Shown here one piece after another: positions 22,957 through 23,536 of a stretch of 23,536 nt of DNA. The DNA comes from Scatomorpha merdigallinarum (lineage in GTDB: Bacteria; Bacillota; Clostridia; Oscillospirales; Oscillospiraceae). The first letter of the stretch is position 1, and each line of letters starts with the position of its first letter. Both the position numbers and the translations under genes were made by a program. A model generated the notes under the pieces. It saw only the letters and a program-made list of their open reading frames with translations, had not been told where the DNA came from and did not search any database. Location: the NCBI GenBank assembly GCA_018710885.1, contig DVJA01000031.1, positions 1 through 23,536 of the forward strand. Reading direction: 5' to 3'.

Positions 22957-22996
22957 CTTATATATACACGAGCAAAACTTTTCAGGAGGAATACGA

Positions 22997-23272
22997 ATGA
23001 ACAAGGCTGAACTCATAGCTGCGGCCGCCGAAAAGGCCGGCCTGTCCAAAAAAGACGCCGAGAAGGTTGTAAACGCCACCTTCGAGGCCATAACCGAAGC
23101 CCTCGTTGCCGGAGAGAAGGTCTCCCTCGTCGGCTTTGGCAGCTTCGACGTCAAGAACCGCGCCGAGCGCACTGGGCGCAACCCCATGACCCGTGAAGAA
23201 ATCACGATCCCCGCTTCCCGCACGCCCCAGTTCAAGGCTGGCAAGGCCCTCAAGGACGCGGTTGCGAAATAA
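22997..23272 (+). CDS. hup: DNA-binding protein HU
   Basis: This 91-residue histone-like protein bends and compacts DNA as a homodimer. It begins MNKAELIAAAAEKAGLSKK. It has the conserved VSLVGFGSF core and the DNA-binding arm with RTGRNPMTREEI, and it ends in FKAGKALKDAV. The spacing matches HU rather than IHF. AGGAGG lies about eight bases upstream of the ATG. A gene of this family next to mazG is a common clostridial arrangement. The usual downstream yabO/yabP/yabQ genes do not follow; a terminator does. Confidence 0.97.
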   Translation: MNKAELIAAAAEKAGLSKKDAEKVVNATFEAITEALVAGEKVSLVGFGSFDVKNRAERTGRNPMTREEITIPASRTPQFKAGKALKDAVAK

Positions 23273-23283
23273 GCGCATATTAA

Positions 23284-23310
23284 AAAGCCCGGCTCAATGA
23301 GCCGGGCTTT
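23284..23310. terminator. Bidirectional terminator between HU and the edge gene
   Basis: AAAGCCCGGCTC (23284-23295) and GAGCCGGGCTTT (23299-23310) form a perfect 12-bp stem with an AAT loop. Read on the minus strand the stem ends in five Ts, and on the plus strand in three Ts plus AAG. It serves convergent genes on both sides. Confidence 0.85.
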
Positions 23311-23317
23311 AAGTTCT

Positions 23318-23536
23318 TTATACGTCAGGAGTTATGAGCAAATTGAGCCTGAAGCTAGAGAATATGTGTTTATACGGATTGACCCCGTCCTCTCCGGGCA
23401 GGCTGGGCCACTCGCCTCTCCAGACAAAGCCGCGCATCTCGCCGCCGTACTCCTGCGTCGCCCAGCTCATGGCCTGCCAGCCGCTCTCGGTGCGATAGAG
23501 CCCGCCGTTTACGGGTTTGCTCTGGCCTAAGTTTTC
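23318..23536 (-). CDS. C-terminal end of an unidentified protein (partial)
   Basis: A minus-strand frame is open from the right edge to a TAA at 23320-23318, giving 72 residues. They are rich in tryptophan, tyrosine and glycine, for example SGWQAMSWATQEYGGEMRGF and VWRGEWPSLPG, and end in LLITPDV. The bidirectional terminator just beyond the stop supports a real gene 3' end. The opposite-strand frame over the same bases has no start signal. I do not recognise the family; the rest lies outside the window. Confidence 0.55.
   Translation of the reverse strand, partial: ENLGQSKPVNGGLYRTESGWQAMSWATQEYGGEMRGFVWRGEWPSLPGEDGVNPYKHIFSSFRLNLLITPDV

Overview
The window is a GC-rich stretch of chromosome from a low-copy, housekeeping region of a spore-forming Firmicute, most likely a Clostridia member of the Oscillospirales type. 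This is inferred from several things. It carries spoIID, Jag/KhpB, a YabM/SpoVB-type flippase and a class 1B (PyrD/PyrK) dihydroorotate dehydrogenase. Its Shine-Dalgarno sequences are strong, it often uses TTG starts, and it has a clostridial-type leader RNA in front of a MepA-like MATE pump. No phage, CRISPR or tRNA genes were seen.

Layout. Bases 1-157 hold the 3' end of an IS3-family transposase and the right end of its element. On the minus strand, 168-10023 is a complete de novo UMP operon reading pyrC-carA-carB-pyrK-pyrD-pyrF-pyrE-pyrB-pyrI. Its genes overlap or nearly abut, and one sigma70-type promoter lies upstream (10111-10139). A low-GC orphan membrane protein gene (10282-10773, plus) follows, then spoIID (minus) and an unrecognised polytopic membrane protein (plus).

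13103-16481 is the rpmH-rnpA-yidD-yidC-jag block, which links ribosomal protein L34, RNase P protein and membrane insertion. Here it is followed by an acyl carrier protein gene and a strong terminator. dnaA is not on the upstream side and mnmE is not downstream, so the usual replication-origin neighbourhood is broken. 16576-18133 is a self-contained unit: promoter, a leader RNA that resembles the guanidine-IV (mepA) riboswitch, an intrinsic terminator, a MATE efflux pump and a terminator. Next to it on the minus strand is a decayed 4Fe-4S membrane protein gene with only its two ends left.

The minus strand then carries hflX, rpmE (L31, zinc type) and a 46-residue lipoprotein gene with its own ribosome binding site and terminator. 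The plus strand ends with flippase-mazG-HU and a bidirectional terminator. The tail of an unidentified minus-strand gene runs off the right edge.

Most of the window is ordinary core genome. The items most worth a second look are the putative guanidine-sensing leader of the MATE gene, the loss of the conserved groove arginine in YidC, the deletion-scarred ferredoxin-type pseudogene, the tiny lipoprotein with an 11-bp-period direct repeat upstream, and the hairpin sitting on the rpmH transcription start. I found no convincing novel multi-gene system.
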